A stretch of DNA of 47,875 nt from Haplomitrium mnioides (lineage: Eukaryota; Marchantiophyta; Haplomitriopsida; Calobryales): NCBI GenBank assembly GCA_049999725.1, contig JBNGIS010019103.1, positions 1 to 47,875 on the forward strand, in the 5' to 3' direction. Both the position numbers and the translations under genes were made by a program. The notes under the pieces are model-generated. The model was not told where the DNA came from and did not search any database. It saw only the letters and a list, made by a program, of their open reading frames with translations. Of this stretch, positions 10,301 to 19,526 are shown in pieces. The first letter of the stretch is position 1, and every line of letters starts with the position of its first letter.

Positions 10301-10787
10301 TGACCAGAGATCTACTAGTGGCTTTGTTTTTTCATTTGGAAGTGTCGGAGTTGCATGGAGTAGCAAGAAGCAACCAACTATTGCCCTCTCAAGCATAGAG
10401 TCGGAGTATCGAGGGACAACAATGGCTACATGTGAGGTAATGTGGTTGCTTAAGTTTTTGCAGGATGTAGATGTCCCTATAAGAGGCCCAATGAGGGTCC
10501 ATTGTGACAATATAAGCAATATTCAGCTAGCTAGTAACCCAATTTTTCATGCACGTTCAAAGCACATTGAAGTGCATTATCATTTTGTTAGGGAGAAGGT
10601 TTTGGCTAGGGTGATTGACTTGCAGTACATCAGCACTGAGGAGCAGTTGGCTGATATTTTCACTAAGGCTTTAGGAGTAGAGAAGCTGCATAGGTTTCGG
10701 AAGCAGCTTGGAGTGTGTATCTTGAGCTCGAGGGGGAGTATTGAGATTTCAAGCTCTAACTGCCGGTTAACATGGCAGCCACCTTAG
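7329..10787 (+). CDS. pol: Copia-1 pol polyprotein (protease, integrase, RT, RNase H)
   Basis: The open frame has 1152 codons. Order: gag zinc knuckle CYYCGKSGHMAKDC (residues 6-19); protease active site DSA (Asp69); integrase zinc-binding HKRIGH...CEAC (about 208-245); integrase core with Asp271 (HSDVWGP), then LRSNGGGEY in which the second catalytic Asp is Asn334 (codon AAT at 8328), and Glu370 (GVAERKN); reverse transcriptase with KARLVAKGYAQ, MDVKNAFLH and YVDD (residues 819-822, 9783-9794); RNase H with VDWAGS (Asp985) and HCDN; and the usual terminal LADIFTKAL. The frame is really the downstream part of a gag-pol polyprotein, so ATG 7329 is only the first Met after the frame break. It runs 49 bases into the 3' LTR. 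Asn334 predicts inactive integrase. Confidence 0.93.
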   Translation: MSDTECYYCGKSGHMAKDCYKKQNDMKGNTTQGNYAESNTSKGSLFVMQHGFSAVSSAQAGVEDKWFIDSACSNHMTGHGEWFKETRDMSKPGYVETSDSSMHPIQKIGRVPIMMESGETKCLEDVLHVPRIQKNLISVGQCVEQNMHVRFNPTGVYIEDWGNNCNLITTGKKSGRMFTLDVSIPNVTEAMFAHGTGVVSDIEIWHKRIGHVNIPRLRHMQTSGVVNGLPKFKVEGMQKICEACQFAKQTRQPFTHEAYAARRPLEVVHSDVWGPTRTTSLGGCSYYVTFIDDCSRKMWIYFMKQKSEVFSHFKHFRAMVEKEKGQHIKCLRSNGGGEYFSGEFCSYLQREGIKRQQSCKYTPQQNGVAERKNRHVAEVARALMNEKSMPHHYWAEAVATAVYIMNRTPTAVVIGMTPEKKFTGRRPDISHLKVFGCIAYVHVPVETRSKLDPKAEKCVFIGYSGEQKGYKCYCPTSRMVRVSRDVVFDELSSWYNPKIVDAHVDVKGKQVMLEENQQVQELSGPQGECSSSGILQERLRRNMELQASTSSHPEIGGAGGVHDDADEELREISTTTRVQGQPLQPVQSPPLRRSERVRHPVDRLMHKGAFALHHAYMVQVIIEKERTVFHEALSDCRWTTAMVEEMKALEKNQTWDLVDLHAGKKAIGCKWVYKVKRNEDGSVSRFKARLVAKGYAQTHGIDYEETFSPVARMTTVRAVIAVAAAKRWTLHQMDVKNAFLHRELEEEVYMVQPQGFIDLVHPDQVCRLKKALYGLKQAPRAWSNKIGEYLVTIGFQISNSDYSLYVKRTEKGTMLILIYVDDLILTGGSLDDILEVKNLLHSKFEIKDLGELRHFLGIEVIKSDQGIWLTQRQYALEMLSRYGMIGCKPIAIPLDQNTKLVSHEGELLDDPSSFRKMVGSLIYSTITRPDLSYAVGLVSQFMQTPRKPHMDAVRRIFRYVKTTLQFGLFYDINSAFQLAGFTDVDWAGSAGDQRSTSGFVFSFGSVGVAWSSKKQPTIALSSIESEYRGTTMATCEVMWLLKFLQDVDVPIRGPMRVHCDNISNIQLASNPIFHARSKHIEVHYHFVREKVLARVIDLQYISTEEQLADIFTKALGVEKLHRFRKQLGVCILSSRGSIEISSSNCRLTWQPP
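10730..10738 (+). promoter_or_regulatory. Copia-1 polypurine tract
   Basis: GAGGGGGAG lies directly against the right LTR start (10739), where plus-strand DNA synthesis is primed. Its position supports TATTG as the LTR start. Confidence 0.85.
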
Positions 10788-10961
10788 CTCACAGTTACGT
10801 TAGGCCAGTTAGCTTAGGTGTATATATATGGGGCTGCTTGAGATGCACATTATGCTCTCTCTTCCCCTATGTATTTGTTGGCGCTCCTGCCTTATAGTGA
10901 AGAACATTCTTGCATTGGTTGTGTGCATATGTGATTGATTGCTCTGCCTCTAACTCTAACA
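10739..10961 (+). repeat. Copia-1 3' LTR
   Basis: This 223-bp partner of 4843-5065 differs at about six sites. The TATATATAT box is at 10821-10829. It ends in TAACA at 10961, and the pol stop codon lies inside it. Confidence 0.92.
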
Positions 10962-10966
10962 TGAGG
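10962..10966 (+). repeat. Target site duplication TGAGG (right copy)
   Basis: This is an exact repeat of 4838-4842. Gene M resumes directly after it on the minus strand. Confidence 0.9.
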
Positions 10967-11360
10967 TTGGAGCCTGCACCGGCTCTGGCTCTACTTCCTC
11001 CTCTGAGTTTCTAGAAGTGGAAGATGATGTAGCAGCCGAAGATGAACTGGTTGGAGATGGGGATAGGACCGGATCCTCCTCAACAGGTGGTGGGGGCACA
11101 AGCTTCTTCTTGGCTAGAGCCTGCTTCTTGTTTTTTGGAGCCTCGACTAGCTCCACCTGCTTTCTTTTTTTTTTTGCAGTAGATGGTCTACTTGTTGCTC
11201 CCAAAGTCATCGAAGTCGCGCTTGGATGCGGAACAAGTTGCTTGATTTGTACGTCTAGCTTGACTTTCAAAATTTTGATAGAGCTAGCAAACTTTATAAA
11301 GTCCATTTCTATCTCCTTCGGGTCTAGGTAAATGTTGATGAAGTCCGAAAAATATTGAGA
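10962..11360 (-). pseudogene. Gene M (E1), second exon: lysine-rich and acidic linker
   Basis: Reading leftward from about 11360, this is an open minus-strand stretch. It includes MDFIKFASSIKILKVKLDVQ (start at 11306), a strongly basic stretch (KKKRKQVE, KNKKQALAKKK) that resembles a nuclear localisation signal, a proline/serine stretch, and an acidic EEEVEPEPVQ end that runs into the copia junction. The reading continues at 4842 after the insertion, though a frame change near the junction is needed. It is probably a flexible nuclear-targeting linker upstream of the catalytic part. The plus-strand 104-codon frame over the same bases (11017-11331) is its antisense shadow. Confidence 0.5.
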
Positions 11361-11469
11361 AAATTGGAAACAAAAAAAATATTAAAAAAATATCAGTGAC
11401 TTTACACCAAAAACTTCCAAAAGTTTAATAAGGGATTAAGTGTGTTTCAAGCTATGCTCTAAGCCCAAA

Positions 11470-11610
11470 GATGAAATGGAGTCAATGGAAGCATAGACTC
11501 AGTAGTCCAAGCACGCAAGGACTCGCAAGGACCAGGGAGTTCCTACAATGTAGACTCAGGATTCCATGCGCTTATAGACTCCCAAGTCCCTGCGCGCAGG
11601 GACTTTTGAG
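11470..11610. repeat. Intronic palindrome cluster (gene M first intron, E1)
   Basis: At least three units of the AGTCC...GGACT type occur. The best is a perfect 22-bp palindrome at 11584-11605 with core TGCGCGCA and outer arms AAGTCCC. Neighbours near 11505 (CCAAGCACGCAAGGACT) and 11562 (CCATGCGCTTATAGACT) are decayed. The cluster lies between the first and second gene M exons, in the presumed first intron. Confidence 0.75.
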
Positions 11611-11689
11611 CAACAACAAATTTTTAAAAATGAAAAAAAAAATCTTCATGATCTCACTTTGTCATTGTCAAGAGCTGATTACAGATGCT

Positions 11690-11901
11690 TGGGGAAGATG
11701 TCCTATGGCTTCATCTTGTTGAAGCATAATTTCTTTCGTGATGCCTTGATAAAGGTAAAGGTGATGGTCGAGGTCCTTTATTGTTCCACAACAAACTAGC
11801 TATTTATAGTCTAGTTTTAATGGTTCCACAACCTTCAAAACATCCGAATACCTATAAGGCTTTAGTTGAAGTGGTTTGAAAGCATTGGTATGTGATGCCA
11901 T
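11690..11901 (-). pseudogene. Gene M (E1), first exon (N-terminus)
   Basis: ATG at 11901-11899 opens a frame beginning MASHTNAFKPLQLKPYRYSD and continuing VLKVVEPLKLDYK, a TAG stop, then DLDHHLYLYQGITKEIMLQQ. E2 carries the same N-terminus at 45000-44866 (KPYRYLDVIKALESARLEWK, DPDHH), which supports this start. No domain is recognised. The downstream splice donor is unclear; GTGAGA near 11657-11652 on the minus strand is one candidate. Confidence 0.5.
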
Positions 11902-12286
11902 TTTCTCCAGAGTATAACCTAGTAAAACTCGAGGGCAAAAATCTTACAAAAAAAGTTTACAATGAGAGAAAGGTGCAAAATGACAAGAAATTATGAAAAG
12001 GACGACAACAAGAAAACAAAAACCGGAAAATGAACTTGCAATATTGGAAAGAAACTTTCCATTATTGCTTTTTTTATACCAAAATTTCAAAAAATGCATT
12101 TTCCTGCCAAAAAATAATTTGCGTAGCTCTTGATACGTATATTCATTTCCTTCACAAAAATTTCACAATTTTGTCGTGTTGTGAAATTTTCTTCAAAAAC
12201 ACATCTTTTGGATATACTGGTAGAAGTTGAGAATATTTGTTAAAATTGTTTTCCTCAAGTTGTTTCTTTTTAATTGTTATTTTTCA
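11902..12286. promoter_or_regulatory. Divergent intergenic region between gene M and gene D (E1)
   Basis: This 385-bp AT-rich stretch separates the two start codons and should hold both promoters if the pair is real. Pyrimidine-rich stretches occur on each side just before the ATGs. I see no unambiguous TATA box. The E2 equivalent is largely hidden by a 100-N gap (45121-45220). Confidence 0.45.
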
Positions 12287-12499
12287 ATGGCTGGAGTTTT
12301 CAAAGGCAAGAAGAGATCAAAATTTCAAGATTCATGTTCGTAGAAAAGTGTTACTTTTGGTCAGTAGCGATAGATAGTTTCAAATTGTTGTTTGGTGGAG
12401 GTAAGTGATGCAGTACCTAAAGCATCAAGTGTGATGGCAAGTATTGTGGGGAAAAAGATGGCATTTTTTGAATTAGATAGCTCTACCTAGGAAGATCAA

Positions 12500-12690
12500 G
12501 TAAGTGAACTTTATGTGCGCATAGGAATAGGGATTGAACCCTATGTGCGCATAGGGTTAAGAAGTGAACCCAATACATGGATAGGATTAAGATGTGAACA
12601 ACTTGTAGGCAAAGGATCAAAGAGGGATCATAATGTGCGTGTAGGATCTAAGACTTAACTTCTTGCATGCATTGGATCTTTATTGTTGAT
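12500..12690. repeat. Intronic palindrome cluster (gene D first intron, E1)
   Basis: Four to five units of the GAACCCTATGTGCGCATAGG type are spaced about 35-45 bases apart. The best, at 12537-12558, has 9-bp arms (AACCCTATG and complement). Others lie near 12514 (TATGTGCGCATAGGA), 12570, 12632 and 12664 (TGCATGCATTGGATC). It matches the cluster at 45405-45560 in E2. Confidence 0.8.
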
Positions 12691-12766
12691 CAAGTGGTCA
12701 AAGTTGAATTTTTCTTTTGACTACTTCAACATATCAATCGGAAAGACAATCAAGTCAAAATTTCTA

Positions 12767-12771
12767 GATGG
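12767..12771 (+). repeat. Target site duplication GATGG (left copy)
   Basis: GATGG directly precedes the TGTCAACC end of the left gypsy LTR and recurs at 27517-27521. Confidence 0.92.
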
Positions 12772-15700
12772 TGTCAACCTTGTAGTCGGTCCCTTATCTC
12801 TTTTCCGACTGATGTGCACCTACTTAAAGGCTGACTTGTGTTTCGGGACCTTTTATGGGAGGGGCTTTGCACCAATTTGACCCCAACCCTTACCTACCTA
12901 CTCTCGAGTAACTACAACACTACCTTACAACAACCAAGTGCAACATACACATTCACACACCCACAGCCAACACGTGCTCTTTCGCTACAACCAATAGACT
13001 CGAACAATATTTCATAATATTTCAGTGGTGCACAGATACTCCAATTCTAATGAGCCTTTGATCTACCCTCCTTCCAATGCCAACAGATGCAAGTCACACT
13101 CCTCCTTCAAGCCTGAACCTCCATAGGTGCCACTTGGGAAGGCAGAGGCGAGCAAAACAAGGGATTCAAATGGTTCTTTTATGAGAAGGCCCCTTTGAAA
13201 GTTATCACTTTGAGGTCTTAAGGAGTTCCTCTTCACCTTACAGGCCTTTCCACTGATCCACAATTACTTCAGCAACCACCTTGCTCATACTCACTCAATG
13301 CCAAAATGCACACATACATAAGCCGAGGTACTGATGAGGGCAATCCGAAATATAATTCAAGAGTCCTAAATTGGACCCAAACACCTTGCGTACAAAATGG
13401 GTGCAATGCCCATCATCCGAAATATCACGAGGCAATGTTAATAACTCTGTCTCCCCCTTCGCAAGGTGTACCCAAGGTCTGAACAAGCCGTGATGCGGAT
13501 ATACCCCAAATCCTAAAAGCTCTCCAGAAAATATAAGCAAAAACCAAATCTAACTAATACACACACCCACACGTTGCATTCCGCCAAAATTGTAGGGTCT
13601 TCAATGTCCAAAGATCTGATCTTTCCAACAAACTTCCCTCATCCTCGGATCAACAACTCCACCCTTCCTTCAATTCCTCACCCACGCACTCTCATCCAGA
13701 TAGTTTTTCAACTTCTCTCGCGAGAAGCCTTGAATTTACTTCCTCATGCTTGGAAGAGGATTTCTTTAACTTCCACCTCTAAAAGATAGTCCTCTCGACT
13801 GTTGACCACCCACCCACCTCGAGCTTTGAATGGATCTTCTCCGCAGTGCACGGGCACTAACGCAACCACTCCTCTCTTAGCTCCACTTGAGAGATTCGAC
13901 CAGAAATGCCCTCAAGCGTCTTTGGGATTAATGCTCTTGCACAGTCGATGCTGAGATGACCCTAAGATCCCCCCTTGGCAGCCTCTCTCGAATTCAAGAT
14001 AGAAAGAATCCCCTTGAGCTTCAAGTAGCGATACACCTCTGAATGCAGGTCCACCTGCAGCGATGAGTACACCTGGATCGCCTGAGACTCTAGAGCTCCA
14101 CACTCAGCGATTCTCAGCACCCTTCCAGTCCACCTCCACCCCTGCTAGCCCCCTACACGAGTTCACTCACCTCACATGAATCTTCCCTTGAATGCTCTCG
14201 TCCCTCCCTCGCTGCGTCTTCCTCTCTGAAACTGCTTTCACAACTCAATTTTGCATATTCATCAACCCCTCAAACGTCGCAGCGTATCAATCTATACCCC
14301 CCTCCCATGCACGCGTCCCGCTAGCATTTCTTGCTCAAGATACCTCCCCGCGGCAGCTTTTCCAGTTAGCAGCCGTTTCTTGATGCAGTGACACATGTCG
14401 GTACGGTCGAGGGCTGGTCCGCAATTTTTTGCCAAGTCAAGGGAAGACACCCTCGGTGCAGCTTGAAGGTATGTCCTAGTGTAGGCTGGTCCACATTAGC
14501 AAATCGGGGAAGGTGAAGCAGTCGTTGCTTTGCAAGTTGGATCCAACAAATTAGTCCCAAACAAGATTAGAAGAAGGAATGTTCGAAGAGGTCGTGGCCG
14601 ATGGAACCCAAACTGTTTTCTCTGACATAGTAATCTTGGTGGAGACCTGAAGCCAGGGCCCAAAGAGATATGTTCTGCAGCAAGATCCAAAGAGATGCGT
14701 TCGAAGAGCGGTAGGTCCGCTGATCAACCCGAAAATTGAATGCCCGATGTATCCCGCAGATTGATCTGTAGTAATCCGCGGGCTGATCCGCAATTTTCCT
14801 CGGTTGCTCCCCAATTTCCCTCGAGCTACTCCCCAGTTGCCATGTTTCCGAAAAGTCTCACTAGCTTCTCCAAGGCTGCCATGTTTCCGTTGTCTCCCAC
14901 AGATTCCTGCAAGGCTGCCACGTTTTTGATGTCGCGCCATCCGCCGCCACCCGCAAGGTGGAAGTTGGACTGCCACTGACCCCTTGATTCTAAAGTTGAT
15001 TGTCTTTTGATGTCTTTCGCAAACTCCTCCAAGGCTGCCACGTTTTCGATGTCGCGACGTCCACCGGCGCCCACAAGGTGGAAGTTGGACCGCCACTGAC
15101 CTCCTGATTCTGAAGTTGGTTGTCTTTCGATGTCTTCCACGGACTCCTCCAAGGCTGCCACGTTTCTGATGTTGCGCTGTCTGCTGCTGCCTGCAAGGTA
15201 GAAGTTGGACCACCACTGACTCCTTGATTTCGAAGTTGACTGCCTTCCAATGTAACCCGCAGACTCCTCTAATGCCACGTCTCCGAAGTTTCCCGCGGAC
15301 TCCCCGAAGTCGCCACGTCTCCAAAGTTCCCCACGGACTCCTCCAAGGCTGCCACGTCTACAAAGTTCCCCACAAAATCTTGCAAGGCTGCCACGTTTAC
15401 GAAGTTCCCCATGGATTCCTGCAAGGCTGCCACATTTCCGATGTTGTGCCATTCGCCGCCACTCGCAAGGTGGAAGTTGGACCGGACCGCCACTGACCTC
15501 GATTTCCGAAGTTGATTGCTTTTCGATGTCTTCCACGTACTCCTCCAAAGTTGTACCTTACGTTGTAACCCACGGACTCCTCCAAGGCTGCCACGTCTCC
15601 AAAATTTCCCACGGACTCCCCGAAGTCGCCACGTCTCCGAAATTCCCCATAGACTCCTACAAAGCTGCCACGTTTACAAAGTTCCCCACGGATTCCTGCA

Positions 15701-16604
15701 AGGCTGCCACGTTTCCGATGTCGCGTCGTCCGCCGCCTCCCACAAGGTGGAAGTTGGACCACCATTGATCTAGATTTCCAAAGTTGACTACCTTCCGATG
15801 TCTTCCACGGACTCCTCTAAGGCTGCAACGTCTCTGAAGTTTCCCACGGACTCCCCAAAGTCGCCACGTCTGTGAAGTTTCCCATGGACTCGTTGTGTTT
15901 GAAGTGTGTGTTTTCGACATCCGCCGTGCCTACATCTTAGTGCAGCTGCGTCCTGCTCAATTCCTTCCAACCTCCCTTTGCGCGATTCTTCTCTTGCTGC
16001 GAATTCAGACCCGTCTACACAATGCCCCTCTTCTGGCGAATTCTCCTTGTTGCGGTGATCCCGCTACGACAAATCTCTCCTCCTCAAATCCTTTATGCCC
16101 TTCTTCTTTCCTACTTGCATCCTTGCTGGGTTTATAGCCTCCATGCAGCCCCTGCACAAAACGCTCGCATTAAGCCAGCTCCCTCATCTGCGATCTGCCC
16201 AGCCTCGATTTCCTCCCCTTGATCCAATCTTCAGCATAAATCCTTGCCTTACTCGATCAGCCTCTCTCTCTGCGCCCAGTTTTGTTTTGCAATCCTCCCA
16301 ACTGCTCACACTCCTCCTTGGCCGCGACATTATCTAGCCCCTTCGTTTTTCCAGCTCCTATGCATATGAAATTCCTCTCGATTCCAACTGGCTCCTCCCT
16401 TGAATTGCATAATCCGTGACAGCAAAGGGGAAAAAAGGAACAGGAAAGAGGAGAGAGGGGAGAGAAGGGAAGGATAGAATAATAAGAATATACAAATAAA
16501 ACATAATATAATATAATATAATAATATAAACTGAAACAATAGACTAAATTGAAGCTTCATAATCACAAAATTTAGAAAAAAACACAAAAAACACCCGACT
16601 GACA
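12772..16604 (-). repeat. Gypsy-1 3' LTR (3833 bp)
   Basis: It starts TGTCAACC at 12772 and ends CTGACA at 16604 on the plus strand. It aligns with 22683-27516 throughout (for example GCTGACTTGTGTTTCGGGAC near 12830 and 22741). It holds a tandem array at about 14850-15890 and an AT-rich plus purine-rich stretch near 16420-16560, just inside the U3 edge. Many minus-strand open frames cross it, but they are repeat artefacts. Confidence 0.92.
14850..15890. repeat. Minisatellite in the 3' LTR (39-bp and 120-bp units)
   Basis: CTGCCACG anchors recur at 14914, 15034 and 15154 (exactly 120 bp apart; unit contains CGCAAGGTGGAAGTTGGAC) and at 15349, 15388 and 15427 (exactly 39 bp apart; unit contains TTCCCCACGGACTCCT). 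The block marker TTGTACCTTACGTTGTAACC occurs once (about 15551). Both unit lengths are multiples of three. Confidence 0.9.
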
Positions 16605-16617
16605 TAACTCCCCTTTT
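16605..16617 (-). promoter_or_regulatory. Gypsy-1 polypurine tract
   Basis: On the minus strand, AAAAGGGGAGTTA lies directly before the 3' LTR (TGTCAG). That is the expected site of plus-strand priming. Confidence 0.75.
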
Positions 16618-16621
16618 AATT

Positions 16622-16897
16622 TTGCAGCGACCCCGCAAACACCCTTCCTCCCTATGACCTTGTTGGGCCCCTCTGTGGCCGCCACTCTGACCTTCCTTGC
16701 TGGATGCCCTTCAGTTGATCTGGCTCCCACACAATACACCACTCACACAACACAAAGACATGAATGAACATACCCCACCAAACTCCTATATCCAAAATAT
16801 CCACTCCCATATCGAACAGTGGTATGCCCACACACGCCAACTCCACCCACACATATGTACAAGACTCCCACGACCGATGTACAAGGCGGCATCCCCC
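16622..16897. other. Gypsy-1 region between integrase and polypurine tract
   Basis: About 280 bases with no recognised coding or RNA feature. It is C/A-rich on the plus strand and lacks a chromodomain-like continuation of integrase. Confidence 0.5.
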
Positions 16898-18130
16898 TCA
16901 CTGGTCCTCTTGGTGGTAATATTTCTTGAGCCTGTTATAATAGACACGATTGGGAATGTGTGCCCCCATTAATGTGCTCAACTCTGCTGACCCATTGTCA
17001 TGAAGCACTCTCACCATGTAGGGTCCCATCCATCTGGTATGCAGCTTCCCAAGGAAGTGCAAGAACCAATTGTCGTAGAGCAACACCAAATCACCACCTT
17101 TGAAGTCAACTGGTTGCAACTTCTTGTCGTGTTGCTTCTTGGTCAGCTGTTGTTGATGTTCCAGCCGCTCGTGCGCCTCTGCTCTGATTTCCTCTAAGGC
17201 CTCAAGTTGATGCACCCTTTCCATTCGGCTTGGGTCCTCAGCCATTCTCTCCTCCATCGTCACTCAATTTGTTGGGACTTCGAACTCCATTAGGACCAAC
17301 GAGTGTTGTCCAAAAACCAGGAAGTAAGGGCAGTGGCCTGTGGTTGTCTTGTAGGCTTGGTTATATGCATGTGTAGCAGTTAGCAACTTCAAATCCCAGT
17401 CCATTTTATTGGCCACCACCGTCTTGTTCAAGATTTTACCCATAATGCCATTCGCCCTCTCTATTAACCCATTGGCCTTAGGGTGATAGGCTGTGGTTTT
17501 CCGGTGCTTGACCAGATATCTCCCCGTGAGCTCACCAATGACTTGATTAACGAAATGCGTGCCTTGGTCACTCACCAACTCCAGCGGTGCTCCAAATTGG
17601 GTGAAAATTTGCTCGTAGAGGAATTGAGCCACCGTCAGTGCGCCATCCTTCCTAGTTGCCTTAGCCTCAACCCACTTGGTGGCATAATCAGTGAAAAGCA
17701 AAATATGCCTATTTTCGCACTTCGTAAACGGAGTGATGGGCCCAATGAAGTCAATCCCCCACTTCTCAAATAGGGCCAGGGGAATGATCAGCACTAGGGG
17801 ATGGTGACATGCTGCTGCCGGTTTTCTAGTTCGTTGGCATGCATCACACCTCTTCACAAAGAAGTGGACATCCCTATGCAGGGTAAGCCACCAATATTTA
17901 GCATTCACAATTTTCCGTATGGTGGTTTCCGCCGCAAAATGACCACCGGCCTCTTCCTCGTGCATGGCCTGCATCACCACTGTGGACTGGTCTTTCTCTA
18001 GGCACCTGCATATCTGCCCATCCATGCCTTGCCTATTCAACATTCCCTTGATCATGAGGAAAGGACTCACCTTTTTAAGAAAAAGCGCCGCTTGTTCTGG
18101 CGTGCGCCTTGGGGGAATCTTTGTCGTCAA
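16898..18130 (-). pseudogene. Gypsy-1 integrase
   Basis: The main open stretch (18130-17264, 288 codons) has an HHCC zinc-binding domain (GGHFAAETTIRKI, then CDACQRT), and a catalytic core with Asp in GIDFIGPI, Asp in LVSDQGTHF and Glu in ANGLIERANG. All three acidic residues are visible. A single TGA near 17266 separates it from the C-terminal part (17263-16898), which has the GPY/F-type motif RWMGPYMV and ends in HQEDQ. No chromodomain follows. It would insert the element's cDNA into chromosomes in the nucleus. Confidence 0.9.
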
Positions 18131-18307
18131 GAGGAACTCAATGATGTCTCCATATTATGTGGGTCTCCCTTCCCTGATGTGGAACAGATCTTCATTAGGG
18201 AAGGTGTCCCCAACTCACTCCGCACTCTGCTGCCCATCGATCCTCGAAAAAAAATCTGCATTTTGGTGTTTCTTACCCGGTTTGATACGTACCTCAAAAT
18301 CAAATTC

Positions 18308-18645
18308 TTAGAGTAATAACATCCACCTCACCACTCTCTCGGTCAGATCAAGCTTGTTTACCATGTACTTAAGGGCATCATGATCAATGTGGAACAACAC
18401 ATTGTAGTGCAACAAGTAATGCCTGAATTTCTTCAACGAGTAGATTATTTCCAAGGCTTCACCATCTGTGGGCGAGTAATTCTTTTCCGTCGCTGAGAGG
18501 AGTCTGATGGCAAAGTAGATTGGTGGTCCCTTCCTTCCTTGTCCAATTGGCTCAGCACTGCCCCACAAAAAAAACCTGAAACATCCACCATCATGTGGAA
18601 CTCTTTGGACCAGTTTGGGGGTGCTAGAATAGGGACGTTGGCCAA
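18308..18645 (-). pseudogene. Gypsy-1 RNase H
   Basis: The first strand with its catalytic Asp is in WSKEFHMMVDVSGFFCGAVL (frame of 18645-18445). It then shifts frame to RLLSATEKNYSPTDGEALE and KKFRHYLLHY, with HIDHDALKYM after it (18568-18308). This is the standard Ty3/gypsy RNase H pattern, broken by one frameshift around 18560-18540. It degrades the RNA strand during reverse transcription. Confidence 0.88.
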
Positions 18646-18719
18646 TCGCCTTTTGAGCTCATTAAAACTAGATCTTCTGGACTCGGTTGGCTCAAAATTG
18701 CTGCCTCTCAGTCAGGTGG

Positions 18720-19400
18720 CAAGCTACTAAGGAAAATTTTGGGATGAACCTCCGGTAGTAGCCCACACATCCCAGGAATCCTTGCACCTCCACGAGGCAC
18801 GTTGGAAATGCCTCACCTAGCTATATTGCCACTTTTTCTTGGTCCACAGAAATTCCTTGGCTGGAGACCTTATGCCCAAGTAGTATCCCTTCCCTCACCG
18901 CAAAGAAGCACTTCCCAGAGTGCAGATGTAGCTCTGTTTCCCTGCAACACTGAAAGGTGAGTCGAACATGCTCCTCATGATCTTTCACCTTACCATATAC
19001 TATGAAGTCGTCAATGAAGATCTCAAGGAACTTTCAGAGGTAATCGCGAAACATATTCATCATTAATCTTTGGAATGTACCAGGGGCATTATAGAGACCA
19101 AATGGCATCTTCTGAAATGCAAACACTTCCCACTCCATCGTAAAAGCAGTTTTAAGTTGGTCTTCTTGTCGTATCCACACTTGGTTGTAACCGGAGTACC
19201 CATCCATAAAACTGTACACTTCTTGGCCTACCACCAGGTCCAACACACCATCAGTGAAGGGTAGGGGATAGTGGTCCTTCTTTGTGGCCGCATTCAGCTT
19301 GCGGAAATTTTGGCAAATCCTAATTTTTGGTTTTCCGTCCAAACCTGCCTTCTTCGGTACCACCACCAAAGGGGACACCATTCGCTGTTCAGAATAGGGT
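18720..19400 (-). pseudogene. Gypsy-1 reverse transcriptase
   Basis: The open part (19381-19034) reads SPLVVVPKKAG, LNAATKKDHYPLPF, SFMDGYSGYNQ and MPFGLYNAPGTFQ, matching RT blocks 1-4. After a stop near 19033, the active-site box FIDDF is at 19018-19004, followed by LHSGKCFFAV and LGHKVSSQGI and then the connection region near 18740. DGYSGYNQ and KKDHYPLPF favour the non-chromodomain gypsy group. At least two stops interrupt it. Confidence 0.88.
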
Positions 19401-19526
19401 ATATGAACCCTGCCTCTAGGAGCTTATCCACTCCTCCTTAACTAGTATAGAGAAGCATGGGTTCATTCAATATTGTTGCTGTCTCACGGGGGTTACGTTG
19501 GCTTTCAAATCGATTCGATGCTCCCC

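Larger units (their letters stand above)
4843..10961 (+). mobile_element. Copia-1: nearly full-length Ty1/copia LTR retrotransposon inserted in gene M
   Basis: The 6119-bp element has two 223-bp LTRs, a TGGTATCAGAGC primer site directly after the left LTR, gag, pol in copia order (protease, integrase, reverse transcriptase, RNase H) and a purine tract before the right LTR. A 5-bp duplication TGAGG flanks it. The LTRs differ at about six positions by eye (about 2.7%), so it is fairly recent and younger than the host unit E1. Three coding lesions make it non-autonomous: TAG in gag at 6571, a gag-pol frame break near 7285, and an integrase Asp-to-Asn change at 8328. Confidence 0.95.
12287..12771 (+). 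pseudogene. Gene D (E1), 5' part, left of the gypsy insertion
   Basis: ATG 12287 opens MAGVFKGKKRSKFQDSC, followed by stops. The sequence aligns with E2 from 45221 onward (FQDSSSQKIVTF; KASSMMASILGKKM). An intron-like segment starts near GTGAAC at 12503 and holds the palindrome cluster. The following exon begins near 12700 (KWSKLNFSFDYFNISIGKT) and is cut at 12771 by the gypsy element. Coding resumes at 27522. The copy is dead because of stops and the insertion. The product belongs to the DUF7869-like family described at 29929. Confidence 0.55.

Noticed and set aside
11017-11331. 104-codon plus-strand open frame
   Set aside because: It is antisense to the lysine-rich gene M exon, whose minus-strand reading continues logically after the copia insertion.
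14551-15324. 257-codon minus-strand open frame in the gypsy-1 LTR, and similar frames in all phases of both LTRs
   Set aside because: They run through a 39/120-bp minisatellite lacking stops in several frames; peptides are low-complexity repeats with no known domain, and the frames are not preserved between the two LTRs.
16330-16638. Minus-strand hydrophobic open frame at the gypsy-1 LTR edge
   Set aside because: It crosses the LTR boundary and polypurine tract and comes from CT- and AT-rich low-complexity sequence.
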